Assembly (NCBI GenBank): GCA_027067055.1
Contig: JAMOMK010000101.1
Span: 1 to 64,000, forward strand
Direction: 5' to 3'
DNA: 64,000 nt
Source: Lysobacterales bacterium
GTDB lineage: Bacteria; Pseudomonadota; Gammaproteobacteria; Xanthomonadales; Marinicellaceae
The notes below the pieces were generated by a model. That model saw only the letters and a program-made list of their open reading frames with translations, was not told where the DNA came from and made no database searches. Positions 37,065 to 46,230 of this stretch are shown here, piece by piece. A program made the position numbers and the translations under genes. Position 1 is the first letter of the stretch. Every line of letters begins with the position of its first letter.

Positions 37065-37958
37065 ATGAAGATAAATAAATCAAGCAACATAGAAAGCTCA
37101 GCTCATCTTACTCCGCATCAAGTTGAGCAGCTACAAGATGAAATTTTACAAAACCAATCGTATCAGTTGGCTTATGAGGATAAGGATTTTTTGTCCAGTG
37201 ATGATTTGCGACCTGTGCGTTTACAGTTGGAATTGCTTAAACCTGAACAGGCTTTGCGTGATAAAAATATTAACTCAACCATTGTGATTTTTGGTAGTGC
37301 TCGAATTTTGAGTCCAGATGATGCACAAGAACAGTGTCAACAAGTGCAACAAAAAGTTAAAGATAATCCTAGTGATACTCAAGCACAAATAGCTTTAATA
37401 AAAGCACAACGACAAGTCAAACAATCCAAGTATTATCAAGAAGCACAGAAACTGGCAAGAATTGTTTCTTTGCAGTTTCAGCAACAAAACCGCAAAGACT
37501 TTGTGGTGGTTACTGGTGGTGGCCCTGGTATTATGGAAGCGGCAAATCGTGGTGCTTTTGATGTCAAACAGCACAGCGTTGGTTTTAATATAACTTTAGA
37601 ACACGAACAAGCACCCAATCCGTATATCAACCCCGATTTGTGTTTTCAGTTTCAGTACTTTGCCTTGCGAAAAATGCACTTCTTACTGCGAGCAAAAGCC
37701 TTGGTTGCTTTCCCTGGTGGTTTTGGCACGCTGGATGAAGTATTTGAGGTGTTAACATTGGTTCAAACTAAAAAAATGGAACGATTGCCAATTATATTGC
37801 TAGGTAAAGAATACTGGCAACAGGTAATTAATTTTGAATACTTACAACAAGAGGGCTTTATTCATGTTGATGATTTAGCTTTATTTCACTTGATTGATAC
37901 CGCCGAACAAGCCGTGGAGGTCATGGTCGATTTTTATCATGGTCAACCACCTAAATAG
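37065..37958 (+). CDS. LOG-family protein (lysine decarboxylase-like fold, TIGR00730 type)
   Basis: 297 residues. The Rossmann-like nucleotide-binding core has FGSARI (about 77-82), VTGGGPGIMEAANRGAF and the diagnostic PGGFGTLDE. LOG proteins are phosphoribohydrolases that cut nucleoside monophosphates; they were once misnamed lysine decarboxylases. A long Gln-rich helical insertion (about 95-135) sits after the first strand. It is the first gene of an operon with a YbhGFSR-like exporter, 21 bp before the next gene. Why a nucleotide hydrolase joins an exporter is not clear. Confidence 0.88.
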   Translation: MKINKSSNIESSAHLTPHQVEQLQDEILQNQSYQLAYEDKDFLSSDDLRPVRLQLELLKPEQALRDKNINSTIVIFGSARILSPDDAQEQCQQVQQKVKDNPSDTQAQIALIKAQRQVKQSKYYQEAQKLARIVSLQFQQQNRKDFVVVTGGGPGIMEAANRGAFDVKQHSVGFNITLEHEQAPNPYINPDLCFQFQYFALRKMHFLLRAKALVAFPGGFGTLDEVFEVLTLVQTKKMERLPIILLGKEYWQQVINFEYLQQEGFIHVDDLALFHLIDTAEQAVEVMVDFYHGQPPK

Positions 37959-37979
37959 CCCTTAAATGAGGAAAATAAA

Positions 37980-39014
37980 ATGAACAAAAAACCCATAATT
38001 TTAATAATCGTTCTTGCTGCACTGGCAGCAGGTGGCTATTATTTTTTCATCAACAAGCAAGAACAAGATACATCAACGCTTAATCTCTATGGCAATGTAG
38101 ATATTCGTGAGGTGCAATTGGCATTTAATGGCAGCGAACACATCAGTCAACTCTTAGTTGAAGAGGGTGAGACGGTTAAAAAAGGTCAGTTACTGGCAGT
38201 TTTGCACAGTGAAATCTTGCAAGCCCAATTAGCAGAGGCTCAAGCTCAAGTGGTGGCGCAACAGCAATTGTTGGCAAAATTAAAAGCAGGCAGTCGCATC
38301 GAAGAGGTGGACAAGGTTAAAGCCGAACTTAATGCTGCTAGAGCAAAAGCCAAGGCAGCCAGCAGCAGTTACAGCCGCTTGCGTTCGTTGTTGAAGAAAA
38401 AAGTGGTCACAGCCGATCAAGTTGACCAAGCCAAAGCCTTAAAAGATGCTGCCAATGCCGAAGTTGAAGCGATTAAACAGGCGTTGAATTTATTAGAAGC
38501 AGGCACACGAAAAGAAGACATTGCCAGTGCTGAAGCTGTTTTATTGGCGCGTATTGCTGGAGTTGATTTGATTCAACAACGCCTTAATGATGCCAAATTA
38601 ATTGCACCCTCTGATGGTATTATTCGTAATAGAATTTTGGAAGTCGGGAGCATGGTGTTTCCACAAACACCGGTGATGACTTTAGCATTTGTCGATCCGA
38701 TTTGGGTGAGAACCTATTTGCCTGAAACTGCTTTAGGGAGAGTTACTATTGGCAGTCGAGCCAAGATATACACCGATTCTTATCCCAATAAAGCTTATGA
38801 AGGTTGGGTGGGTTATATTTCACCGACCTCAGAGTTTACTCCAAAAAATATTCAAACCGAAGAATTACGCACCCGTTTGGTTTATTCCATGCGCGTTTTT
38901 GCCTGTAATCCAAACAATGAATTGCGTTTAGGAATGCCTGCAACTGTGGTGATTGATACCACAAAAACCACCAATGACGAACCAATAACCGCAGCTGAAA
39001 TGTGTAAAAAATAA
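37980..39014 (+). CDS. HlyD-family membrane fusion protein, YbhG-like
   Basis: 344 residues. One N-terminal membrane anchor (PIILIIVLAALAAGGYYFFI), a split lipoyl domain (HISQLLVEEGETVKKGQLLA and IAPSDGIIRNRILEVGS) and a coiled-coil hairpin of about 120 residues between them. The C-terminal beta-barrel carries WVRTYLPETALGRV. It is the periplasmic adaptor for the ABC exporter encoded next; its stop and the next start share TAATG. The size and neighbours match E. coli YbhG. Confidence 0.9.
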   Translation: MNKKPIILIIVLAALAAGGYYFFINKQEQDTSTLNLYGNVDIREVQLAFNGSEHISQLLVEEGETVKKGQLLAVLHSEILQAQLAEAQAQVVAQQQLLAKLKAGSRIEEVDKVKAELNAARAKAKAASSSYSRLRSLLKKKVVTADQVDQAKALKDAANAEVEAIKQALNLLEAGTRKEDIASAEAVLLARIAGVDLIQQRLNDAKLIAPSDGIIRNRILEVGSMVFPQTPVMTLAFVDPIWVRTYLPETALGRVTIGSRAKIYTDSYPNKAYEGWVGYISPTSEFTPKNIQTEELRTRLVYSMRVFACNPNNELRLGMPATVVIDTTKTTNDEPITAAEMCKK

Positions 39015-40768
39015 TGTCAAAAGTCATCCTCACCTTATCGCAAGTCAACAAAACTTTTGATAGTCAAGATTATCAAGTCAAAGCCATTGATGACATGAGT
39101 TTTGCCGTGAAAACGGGTAAAGTCACGGGTTTGATAGGACCCGATGGTGCGGGTAAAACCACCTTGATGCGTTTGGCTTGCGGGATTTTGACCCCTGATT
39201 CTGGTGATTTTGAAGTCATGGGCATTGATGTCACTAAGGAACCTTTGCAAGTGCAATCGCAAATTGGTTACATGCCTCAGAGATTTGGCTTATACGAAGA
39301 CTTAACCGTACAGGAAAACTTGGACTTGTATGCTGATTTACAGAATGTCGCCAAAGACAAACGCCAAGCCCGCTACGACGAATTGATGCACATGACAGGC
39401 ATGAGTCCTTTTACTGGACGATTGGCAGGAAAATTATCGGGTGGCATGAAGCAAAAACTGGGATTGGCGTGTACGCTGATTCGTTCACCAAAACTCTTGT
39501 TATTGGATGAACCAACCGTTGGTGTTGATCCTGTTTCTCGACGTGAACTGTGGGAAATTGTCTATCGGCAAGTACAAGAACAGGGCATGAGCGTATTATT
39601 AAGTACCGCTTATTTGGATGAAGCCGAACGTTGTGATGAAGTGGTTTTGTTACACGAAGGCAAACTCATTATGCAGGGTGACCCCAAAGAATTTAGCCAA
39701 ACGGTCAATGGGCGTGTCTTTCAAGTCACGGTTGAAAACAGCAAACACCGTTCTTTGCAACAAAAGCTTAGCCAAAACCCCGCTGTTTTAGATGCCTTAA
39801 TTGAAGGCGAGGGTGTTCGTTTGGTTATGACTGAACAAAGCGAACCTAAGGCAGAAGTTTTATTGCCCGAGATGGTTAAAGCCAATAGAAAAATAAACAT
39901 CACAGCTGTAGCCCCGCGTTTTGAAGATGCTTTTATTGCCCGTTTAAAAAATAAAGAAAACAGTAAAGAACACAGTATTGCGAAAATCCAAGTCAGTGGC
40001 TCAGCCGATGATGAGGTCATTCGGGTAGAGGATTTAACCCGAAAATTTGGTGATTTTACCGCCGTTAATAAAATAAATTTTCACGTGAAACGCGGTGAAA
40101 TATTTGGCTTACTGGGAGCCAATGGCGCAGGCAAATCCACCGCTTTTCGAATGTTGTGCGGTTTATTGCCAGTCAGTAGCGGCAAGGTGGCTGTTGCTGG
40201 TATGGATTTACGTGTGGCAACGGCAAGTGCGCGACGGAAAATTGGCTACATGGCACAGAAATTCTCGCTTTATACCGACTTATCGGTGAAACAAAACTTG
40301 AAATTCTTTTCCAGTGCTTATGGTTTACGAAAAAAAGCCCAGCAAGATCGGATTGATTGGGCATTAGAAACTTTTGAATTACAAGAATACCAAGACACCA
40401 ATGCAGGCAATTTGCCTTTGGGTTATAAACAACGCTTATCGTTTGCCGCAGCCTTGATGCACGAACCTGAAATTTTGTTTTTGGATGAACCTACCTCTGG
40501 GGTTGATCCTTTGGCTAGGCGTGAATTTTGGCAGAGAACCAATGCTTTGGCAGAAATGGGCGTGACTATTTTGGTGACAACGCATTTTATGGATGAAGCC
40601 AATTATTGTGACCGTTTGGTGATCATGTCAAAAGGTAAAATATTGGCATCAGGAACACCATTAGACATGAAAAATCTGGCTCGAACCGAATCACAGCCTG
40701 ATCCATCCATGGAAGATGCTTTTATTTACCTCATTCAAGAAAAGGAGCAGCCTGATGGCAGAGAATAA
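39014..40768 (+). CDS. Tandem ABC ATP-binding protein, YbhF-like
   Basis: 584 residues with two nucleotide-binding domains in one chain. The first has GPDGAGKTT and LSGGMKQKLG with LLLDEPTVGVD; its switch position reads STAYLDEA, lacking the usual His. The second has GANGAGKST, LPLGYKQRLS in place of LSGG, FLDEPTSGVD and TTHFMDEA. The two sites therefore differ, one with a good signature and the other with a good switch His, as in asymmetric exporters. The architecture matches E. coli YbhF. Confidence 0.92.
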   Translation: MSKVILTLSQVNKTFDSQDYQVKAIDDMSFAVKTGKVTGLIGPDGAGKTTLMRLACGILTPDSGDFEVMGIDVTKEPLQVQSQIGYMPQRFGLYEDLTVQENLDLYADLQNVAKDKRQARYDELMHMTGMSPFTGRLAGKLSGGMKQKLGLACTLIRSPKLLLLDEPTVGVDPVSRRELWEIVYRQVQEQGMSVLLSTAYLDEAERCDEVVLLHEGKLIMQGDPKEFSQTVNGRVFQVTVENSKHRSLQQKLSQNPAVLDALIEGEGVRLVMTEQSEPKAEVLLPEMVKANRKINITAVAPRFEDAFIARLKNKENSKEHSIAKIQVSGSADDEVIRVEDLTRKFGDFTAVNKINFHVKRGEIFGLLGANGAGKSTAFRMLCGLLPVSSGKVAVAGMDLRVATASARRKIGYMAQKFSLYTDLSVKQNLKFFSSAYGLRKKAQQDRIDWALETFELQEYQDTNAGNLPLGYKQRLSFAAALMHEPEILFLDEPTSGVDPLARREFWQRTNALAEMGVTILVTTHFMDEANYCDRLVIMSKGKILASGTPLDMKNLARTESQPDPSMEDAFIYLIQEKEQPDGRE

Positions 40769-41891
40769 AACTTCCGCTCGAAATATGCGCTTAATGGGTA
40801 TGCTACGCAAAGAAATGTGGCAAATCATTCGTGATCCTTCTAGTATCGCCATCGCTTTTGTTATGCCAGTGGTTTTGTTGTTTATGTTTGGTTATGGTGT
40901 ATCGCTGGATGCCAAAGATATTCCAGTGGGAATCGCCGTTGAACAGGCCGATATTGTTACCCAATCATTGAGCGATTCTTTTGAACAATCCGAATTTTTC
41001 AAGCCATCGTATTACCACTCTATTCAACAAGCCCAACAAGCCTTAGAGGAAAGAAAAATTGATGGTATCGTCTGGCTACGCAGTAATTTTTCACAAAACT
41101 TACAAGCAGGAAAACAAGCTCCAATTGAAATTATTATCAACGGAGTCGATTCCAATCAAGCCAATATCACCATGGGATACATTCAAGGGGTGTGGCAATC
41201 GTGGTTGATTCAGTTTTCAAGTTCTCGTGGTATCGCCTTAAATTTACCCGTTAATTTAGAACAGCGTGTGTGGTTTAATTCGGCATTAAACAGCCGGTTG
41301 TTTTTGGTGCCAGGAGTAATTGCGGTAATTATGACCATGATTGGTTCTTTGCTCACTGCTATGGTTGTGGCGCGAGAGTGGGAACGTGGCACCATGGAAG
41401 CCTTAATGGTGACACCATTATCCATGAAAGAAATGTTGGCAGGTAAGTTAATCCCTTATTTTATATTGGGTATGGGCAGTATGTTTATTAGCGTTGCCTT
41501 GGCGGTTTGGTGGTTTGGTGTTCCTTTGCGTGGCTCGTTTTGGGTGATGGTTTTGGTTTCGTCCCTTTTTATGATGGTGTCTTTGCTTATTGGTCTATTG
41601 ATTTCAATCATTTCAAAAAACCAATTTGTCGCAGGACAAACCGCTATTGCCGCTTCATTTTTACCAGCCTTTTTATTATCGGGATTCTTATTTGACATTA
41701 ATTCCATGCCCACAATTATTCAAGGCATCACTTATTTGATTCCTGCCCGCTATTTTGTCGCACAACTGCAAACCTTGTTTTTAGCAGGCAATGTTTGGCC
41801 AGTCATTCTTAGCAATGCTTTTGCTTTGATGGTAATGTTAGTGGTTTTGGCCTACTGGGTTTCCAGTAAATCACGTAAAACTTTGGAGTGA
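40755..41891 (+). CDS. ABC-2 permease, YbhS-like
   Basis: 378 residues from ATG 40755, preceded by AAGGAG and overlapping the ATPase gene by 14 bp. One helix near the N-terminus (SIAIAFVMPVVLLFMFGYGV) and about five more after residue 175, with the ABC-2 block AREWERGTMEALMVTPLS. The extracytoplasmic loop of about 130 residues should contact the adaptor. It pairs with the next permease. E. coli YbhS is the closest relative by architecture. Confidence 0.9.
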   Translation: MAENKTSARNMRLMGMLRKEMWQIIRDPSSIAIAFVMPVVLLFMFGYGVSLDAKDIPVGIAVEQADIVTQSLSDSFEQSEFFKPSYYHSIQQAQQALEERKIDGIVWLRSNFSQNLQAGKQAPIEIIINGVDSNQANITMGYIQGVWQSWLIQFSSSRGIALNLPVNLEQRVWFNSALNSRLFLVPGVIAVIMTMIGSLLTAMVVAREWERGTMEALMVTPLSMKEMLAGKLIPYFILGMGSMFISVALAVWWFGVPLRGSFWVMVLVSSLFMMVSLLIGLLISIISKNQFVAGQTAIAASFLPAFLLSGFLFDINSMPTIIQGITYLIPARYFVAQLQTLFLAGNVWPVILSNAFALMVMLVVLAYWVSSKSRKTLE

Positions 41892-41896
41892 TGCAG

Positions 41897-43018
41897 ATGA
41901 ATAATCAGTACTTTTCACAAATTTTTGCTTTGGCTTTAAAAGAGTTTTTGGCGTTGTTTCGGGACAAACGCAGTCGTTTGATTTTGGTTTTTCCACCACT
42001 TTTGCAAATATTGATTTTTGGCTTTGCTGCAACCTATGATTTGGACAATGTACCTATTGCTATTTACAACCAAGACCAAGGTCTGGTTTCGCGTGAATTT
42101 ATAAGCCAATTCGAAGGCTCAGAAACTTTTGAAGTTATAGAATACATCAAAAAAGACAGAGACATTGCACCTTTAATTGATAACAAAGACGTGCTGTTGG
42201 TGTTAAATATCGAACCTCAATTTTCTGATAAATTACAACAAGGAAAGAGTGCCAAAGTGCAAGTTATTTTGGATGGTAGAAACTCCAATACCGCCATGAC
42301 AGCGATGAATTATATTGCCAGTATGAATCTGGATTTTAACCAAAAATGGAGTGCCCAACATGGCGCAACAGGACCCAAAGTGGCTTTGGAGGTACGCAAT
42401 TGGTATAACGAAAACTTGCAATCACGCTGGTTTATTTTGCCCGGGATTTTAGGCTCACTTATTTTGGTGGTGATTTTGTTGGTTACCGCCTTATCGGTTG
42501 CCCGTGAGCGTGAGGCAGGTACTTTTGATCAATTATTGGTCACGCCGATGAACCCTACCCAAATCTTAATTGGCAAAGCCATTCCTGGTATTGTTATCGG
42601 CTTGCTTGAATCTACCTTGATCTTAATTATCATTGTTAAACTATTCCAAATACCGATTCAAGGTGATATTGCCGCTTTGTATCTTGGCTTGTTTTTATTT
42701 CTTATTGCTGCTACTGGTATTGGCTTGGTGATTTCTGCAATTTCCTTAACCCAACAACAGGCAGTCTTGGGAGCGTTTTTGTTTATCGTACCAGCTGTTG
42801 TGCTTTCGGGCTTTACTACACCCATAGCCAACATGCCCGATAGTGTGCAATTATTAACCTATATAAACCCTTTGCGTTATTTCTTGATTATATTACGTGG
42901 TGTGTTTTTAGAGGGTAATGGCTTTACCTTGTTGTTTTCACAATTTTGGCCAATGGCTATTATTGGTGTGGTGTGTTTGGTTTTTGCGGGTTGGTTGTTT
43001 CGACATCGAATGTATTAG
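41897..43018 (+). CDS. ABC-2 permease, YbhR-like
   Basis: 373 residues. ATG 41897 is preferred over earlier starts at 41888 and 41891 because GGAG at 41885-41888 is best spaced for it. Features: KEFLALFRDKRSRLILVFPP, a helix with FGFAATYDLDNVPIAIYN, a long loop, then LSVAREREAGTFDQLLVTPM and the terminal helices. It completes the YbhGFSR-like set. E. coli relatives have been linked to drug and cation tolerance. Confidence 0.9.
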   Translation: MNNQYFSQIFALALKEFLALFRDKRSRLILVFPPLLQILIFGFAATYDLDNVPIAIYNQDQGLVSREFISQFEGSETFEVIEYIKKDRDIAPLIDNKDVLLVLNIEPQFSDKLQQGKSAKVQVILDGRNSNTAMTAMNYIASMNLDFNQKWSAQHGATGPKVALEVRNWYNENLQSRWFILPGILGSLILVVILLVTALSVAREREAGTFDQLLVTPMNPTQILIGKAIPGIVIGLLESTLILIIIVKLFQIPIQGDIAALYLGLFLFLIAATGIGLVISAISLTQQQAVLGAFLFIVPAVVLSGFTTPIANMPDSVQLLTYINPLRYFLIILRGVFLEGNGFTLLFSQFWPMAIIGVVCLVFAGWLFRHRMY

Positions 43019-43027
43019 GAGAGAGTT

Positions 43028-44032
43028 ATGAAATTAATATCAATTATTTTTTTAGTTATGTCATTATCGACCCAGGCACAAATTGAATTACACGATTCTG
43101 ATCAATCAGGTTATTGGAGTGTGCAGATCGAAAACGATGTGTTTGGCACCAGTACTGACCGGTTTTATACCAACGGTGTGCAACTCAACTATATTCAACG
43201 CGATAAAACCATCACTTGGTTGGAAAAATTGGTAGACAAACTGCCTTTATTTGTACGCACCGATAGCAAAGGGCGTGGTTATGCTTTCGGACAAAAAATG
43301 TTTACTCCTGAAGATACCCAAACCACTGAACTAATAGAAAATGATCGTCCCTATGCAGGCTGGTTATATGGCAGTGCATCAGTGGCATCCTTGATGAAAA
43401 ATACTGCTGATTACCGCAAAATAAATGCAGTTGAATTTACTTTGGGCATTGTCGGCCCTTCATCACTTGGTGAACAAGCTCAAAATGGTTTTCATGATTT
43501 GATTGGTGTTCCACATGCCAATGGTTGGGATAATCAATTGGGAGATGAATTGGGGCTGGTGGTGACTTATGTGCGAAAGAGTGAGCATTTTAGATACTTG
43601 AAAAGTGGTCTTGAGTATTCATGGTCACCTCATAAGGTTTTGGCTTTGGGGAATGTTTATACTTATGCGGGTGGAGGCATGATGGTGCGATTTGGTAAAA
43701 ACCTACGCAACGATATTGGACCGCCCAATATCAGCCCTGGCTTTCCTGGCAATGCTTTTTTTAATCCCACCAAAGAAGGCAGCAGTTGGTATCTATTTGC
43801 AGGTGTTGAAGGGCGTGCAATGGCACGTAATATTTTTCTTGATGGCAATACATTCAAAGACAGTCACAGTGTTGATAAAAAAACAATGGTATTTGATTTG
43901 CAATATGGTATTGCTTATCAACGTGGTAAAGTACGGATAAGCTACAGTCAAGTACTTCGTAGCAAAGAATTTTATGGGCAAATAGATGATAGTTTATTTG
44001 GTGCGGTTAATATTTCTTATGACTTGGATTGA
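43028..44032 (+). CDS. LpxR-family outer-membrane lipid A deacylase-like protein
   Basis: 334 residues with a signal peptide (SLSTQA end). The LpxR (DUF2219) pattern is present: GYWSVQIENDVFGTSTDRFYTNGVQ near the start, then NDRPYAGWLYGSASVAS, and GFHDLIGVPHANGWDNQL. The catalytic Asn/Asp/His region of LpxR falls in the first block and HANGW. It would be a 12-stranded barrel removing the 3'-acyloxyacyl group of lipid A. It follows the exporter by 9 bp, placing an outer-membrane enzyme in the regulated operon. Confidence 0.88.
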   Translation: MKLISIIFLVMSLSTQAQIELHDSDQSGYWSVQIENDVFGTSTDRFYTNGVQLNYIQRDKTITWLEKLVDKLPLFVRTDSKGRGYAFGQKMFTPEDTQTTELIENDRPYAGWLYGSASVASLMKNTADYRKINAVEFTLGIVGPSSLGEQAQNGFHDLIGVPHANGWDNQLGDELGLVVTYVRKSEHFRYLKSGLEYSWSPHKVLALGNVYTYAGGGMMVRFGKNLRNDIGPPNISPGFPGNAFFNPTKEGSSWYLFAGVEGRAMARNIFLDGNTFKDSHSVDKKTMVFDLQYGIAYQRGKVRISYSQVLRSKEFYGQIDDSLFGAVNISYDLD

Positions 44033-44059
44033 GGAAGTGAATTAATAATTAAGTGGTGC

Positions 44060-44090
44060 CACTATCGGTGGGCCGTACCCACCGATAGTG
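44060..44090. terminator. Perfect hairpin between convergent operons
   Basis: A 13-bp perfect stem (CACTATCGGTGGG and its complement) with loop CCGTA. Only a weak T-rich tail (TTATTT) follows on the plus strand. It lies between the LpxR-like stop (44032) and the lipoprotein stop (44110), so it probably serves both directions. Confidence 0.75.
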
Positions 44091-44109
44091 TTATTTGTAT
44101 CAGTTATTG

Positions 44110-44553
44110 TTAATCCTCACTATTAGGAAAGGTCTTTTTATCCTCAGCTGTTGCTGTTTCGTTGCATTCGCCTTTGATGGTGACATGTCCTCGTTCAAAG
44201 AAGCTATCTAATTCCATATAACCTTCACGGCAATATCCTGTTTCGACTAGCTTAAGGTTGAGCTTTTTATTGGCTTTTTCTTCCATCTTGGCTTTCATTT
44301 TACTCATGTCGGGCTTTTTACCACCTTTCATGCCACCATGCATACCGCCACCTTTACCCATACCTTTGCCCATTTGACCTTGATTTGGCATTTTTTTTAT
44401 GAGACTATAATTGAAGACTTTGCTGCCATCAGGTTTAATATGAGTGACAAAAACCTCAGAGGGCTTGCCACCATGTCTTTTGGGCGAGTTTGAACTACAA
44501 GCAGTTATGCTTAATGTAGCAATTGTTAGACTTATAATAAGTTTATTATTCAT
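44110..44553 (-). CDS. Small Met/Gly/Lys-rich lipoprotein
   Basis: 147 residues. The signal peptide ends in a lipobox (LSITACSS, Cys about 20). The middle is low-complexity, with repeated GKGMGKGGGMHGGMKGG and many Met, Lys and His residues, a composition suited to metal binding. The C-terminal part contains two Cys (GYCREGYMELDSFFERG; GECNETA). I do not recognise a family. It is the last gene of the DUF2202-peroxidase-cytochrome cluster, but a 133-bp structured gap separates it from the cytochrome gene. Confidence 0.75.
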   Translation of the reverse strand: MNNKLIISLTIATLSITACSSNSPKRHGGKPSEVFVTHIKPDGSKVFNYSLIKKMPNQGQMGKGMGKGGGMHGGMKGGKKPDMSKMKAKMEEKANKKLNLKLVETGYCREGYMELDSFFERGHVTIKGECNETATAEDKKTFPNSED

Positions 44554-44581
44554 GTGTTTTTACCTTTTTTAAAGACGAGTA

Positions 44582-44680
44582 TCTCCCAGCCACATTAGAT
44601 AAGTGGTTTAAAAGTATCTCTATTGATTAAAGTGAGCTACAAAGTCTTTAACTAAACTGGACGATGTAGCTCTGGGGAGA
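44582..44680 (-). ncRNA. Possible three-way-junction RNA leader of the lipoprotein gene
   Basis: Outer arms TCTCCCAG (44582-44589) and CTGGGGAGA (44672-44680) pair with one bulge. Inside, CCAC/GTGG (44590-44593 and 44603-44606) and GAGCTACA/TGTAGCTC (44634-44641 and 44665-44672) form two further stems. The lipoprotein ATG lies about 30 bp downstream on the minus strand. No T-run follows, so this is not an ordinary terminator. I do not match it to a known riboswitch. Confidence 0.35.
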
Positions 44681-44686
44681 ACCTAA

Positions 44687-45169
44687 TTACTTACATAATT
44701 GGTTGTATTTCATGCGAATCATGGCATCATGATTACCACCTCGACCCATACCTTGACCATTTCCTTGAGGTTGAGAGCCACTAGAGTTTTTTAAATCATT
44801 AGCCCAATGGGTGCAAGGAGCCTCAAAAGTTTCTTCATACAAATAAGCACCAATTTGGGCTAGCATTTCATCAGGTAAAGGCATCGCTGGCATTAATCCA
44901 AACTTTTTAACAGGGCGTTTCATTAAAGCCTTTTCTTGGGTTGGATTTTTTGCCCAGTCGCTAACGGCTGTGATGAAGCTTTGTTTGTCCGCATAATTGC
45001 GTTTATATCTATTTTGTACTCCATAAAAAGGTGGAGCAAGTGACGGTGTTAACTCTGCATTATGGCAAGCTAAACAAGCATTAATTGCTGTTTTGCCTTT
45101 TTCGGCCTCTAGCGTTAATGCCATTGAGTTAAACGCTAATATCAATGTTATTAGGGTTAGGTTTTTCAT
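44687..45169 (-). CDS. Periplasmic monohaem c-type cytochrome
   Basis: 160 residues from ATG 45169 with AAGGAG upstream; the longer frame to 45241 overlaps the peroxidase gene and lacks a signal. A signal peptide precedes a single haem site CLACH (about 33-37), with Met residues in LMPAMPLPDEML as candidate sixth ligand. The C-terminus is Gly/Gln/Met-rich (GNGQGMGRGGNHDAM), echoing the neighbouring lipoprotein. Probably the electron partner of the dihaem peroxidase encoded just upstream. Confidence 0.85.
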   Translation of the reverse strand: MKNLTLITLILAFNSMALTLEAEKGKTAINACLACHNAELTPSLAPPFYGVQNRYKRNYADKQSFITAVSDWAKNPTQEKALMKRPVKKFGLMPAMPLPDEMLAQIGAYLYEETFEAPCTHWANDLKNSSGSQPQGNGQGMGRGGNHDAMIRMKYNQLCK

Positions 45170-45179
45170 GCGTTTCTCC

Positions 45180-46163
45180 TTATTTGAAAGGTTCTGGTTT
45201 TGGGGTTTCTGCAACTGACGGTGGTAATTGCGGTAAATCAAATGACGGTGCGTCTCCTGTAAGAGTTTTTAAGAAGGCTACAATCATATTGCTTTCATCG
45301 GTTGTAAATTTACGCCCCAATTGAATTTCTCCCATGATATTAACCGCTTCATTTAGTGAAGTAGTTGAGCCATCATGAAAGTATGGATAGGTTAGTTCAA
45401 TATTTCTTAGCGTTGGTACTTTAAACATAAACTTATCGCTGTCTTTTTGAGTCACTCCAGCAAGTCCTATGGCTTTATTACTAGTTTGGAATTTCTTTAT
45501 TACACCCATTTTTTGATAAGATGAACCACCTACAGCTGCACCATTGTGACAACCGACACAGCCGCTGTTTTTAAACAGTTCATAACCAGACAATTCTTTG
45601 GCAGAAATGGCATCTTTATCGCCAAGTAACCATTGGTCAAAAGGAGAATGAGGTGTAACCAAAGTTTTTTCAAATTCGGCAATAGCAGAGGTCATGCTAT
45701 CGACATTAATTTGATTCTTACCAAAGACTAGTTTGAACTCTTGCACATAACCTGGTATTGATTTAATCACGCTGATTGCAAGCTCATGAGTTGATGCCAT
45801 TTCACCAGGGTTAGCAATTGGACCACCTGCCTGTTCTTTTAAGTCTTTAGCACGACCATCCCAAAATTGAGCTATATTAAAACTGGAATTTAATACAGTA
45901 GGAGCATTAATTGGTCCTTGATTCCACTTATGCCCAATGGATGTTGGTAGATTGTCAGTGCCTCCCATACTTAAGTTATGGCAAGAGTTACAGGAAATAA
46001 AACCTGACTTTGAAAGCCGAGGATCAAAATAGAGTTTTTTTCCTAACTCCATTAGTGCCATATTAATATTTTCTGCTGGCTTAATTGGCTCAATGGGTTC
46101 TTGTGCATTAGATAATGCAGAAAGACCTAGCAGCCCAGTAATTAGTATTTTTTTAATAGTCAT
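45180..46163 (-). CDS. Dihaem cytochrome c peroxidase (CcpA/MauG family)
   Basis: 327 residues from ATG 46163; GGAG lies just upstream inside a spurious longer frame. Signal peptide, then two haem sites CNSCH (about 62-66) and CVGCH (about 209-213). The characteristic blocks LGKKLYFDPRLSKSGFISCN, NAPTVLNSSFN, FWDGRAKDLKEQA and KVPTLRNIELTYPYFHDGS match the family. It reduces hydrogen peroxide in the periplasm with cytochrome electrons. It sits between a DUF2202 ferritin-like protein and a cytochrome c. Confidence 0.93.
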   Translation of the reverse strand: MTIKKILITGLLGLSALSNAQEPIEPIKPAENINMALMELGKKLYFDPRLSKSGFISCNSCHNLSMGGTDNLPTSIGHKWNQGPINAPTVLNSSFNIAQFWDGRAKDLKEQAGGPIANPGEMASTHELAISVIKSIPGYVQEFKLVFGKNQINVDSMTSAIAEFEKTLVTPHSPFDQWLLGDKDAISAKELSGYELFKNSGCVGCHNGAAVGGSSYQKMGVIKKFQTSNKAIGLAGVTQKDSDKFMFKVPTLRNIELTYPYFHDGSTTSLNEAVNIMGEIQLGRKFTTDESNMIVAFLKTLTGDAPSFDLPQLPPSVAETPKPEPFK

Positions 46164-46230
46164 ATTCTTCTCCAAATTTATATAACACTATACCTTATAA
46201 AGCATAGTGTTATATTTTACAAAATTTTTA

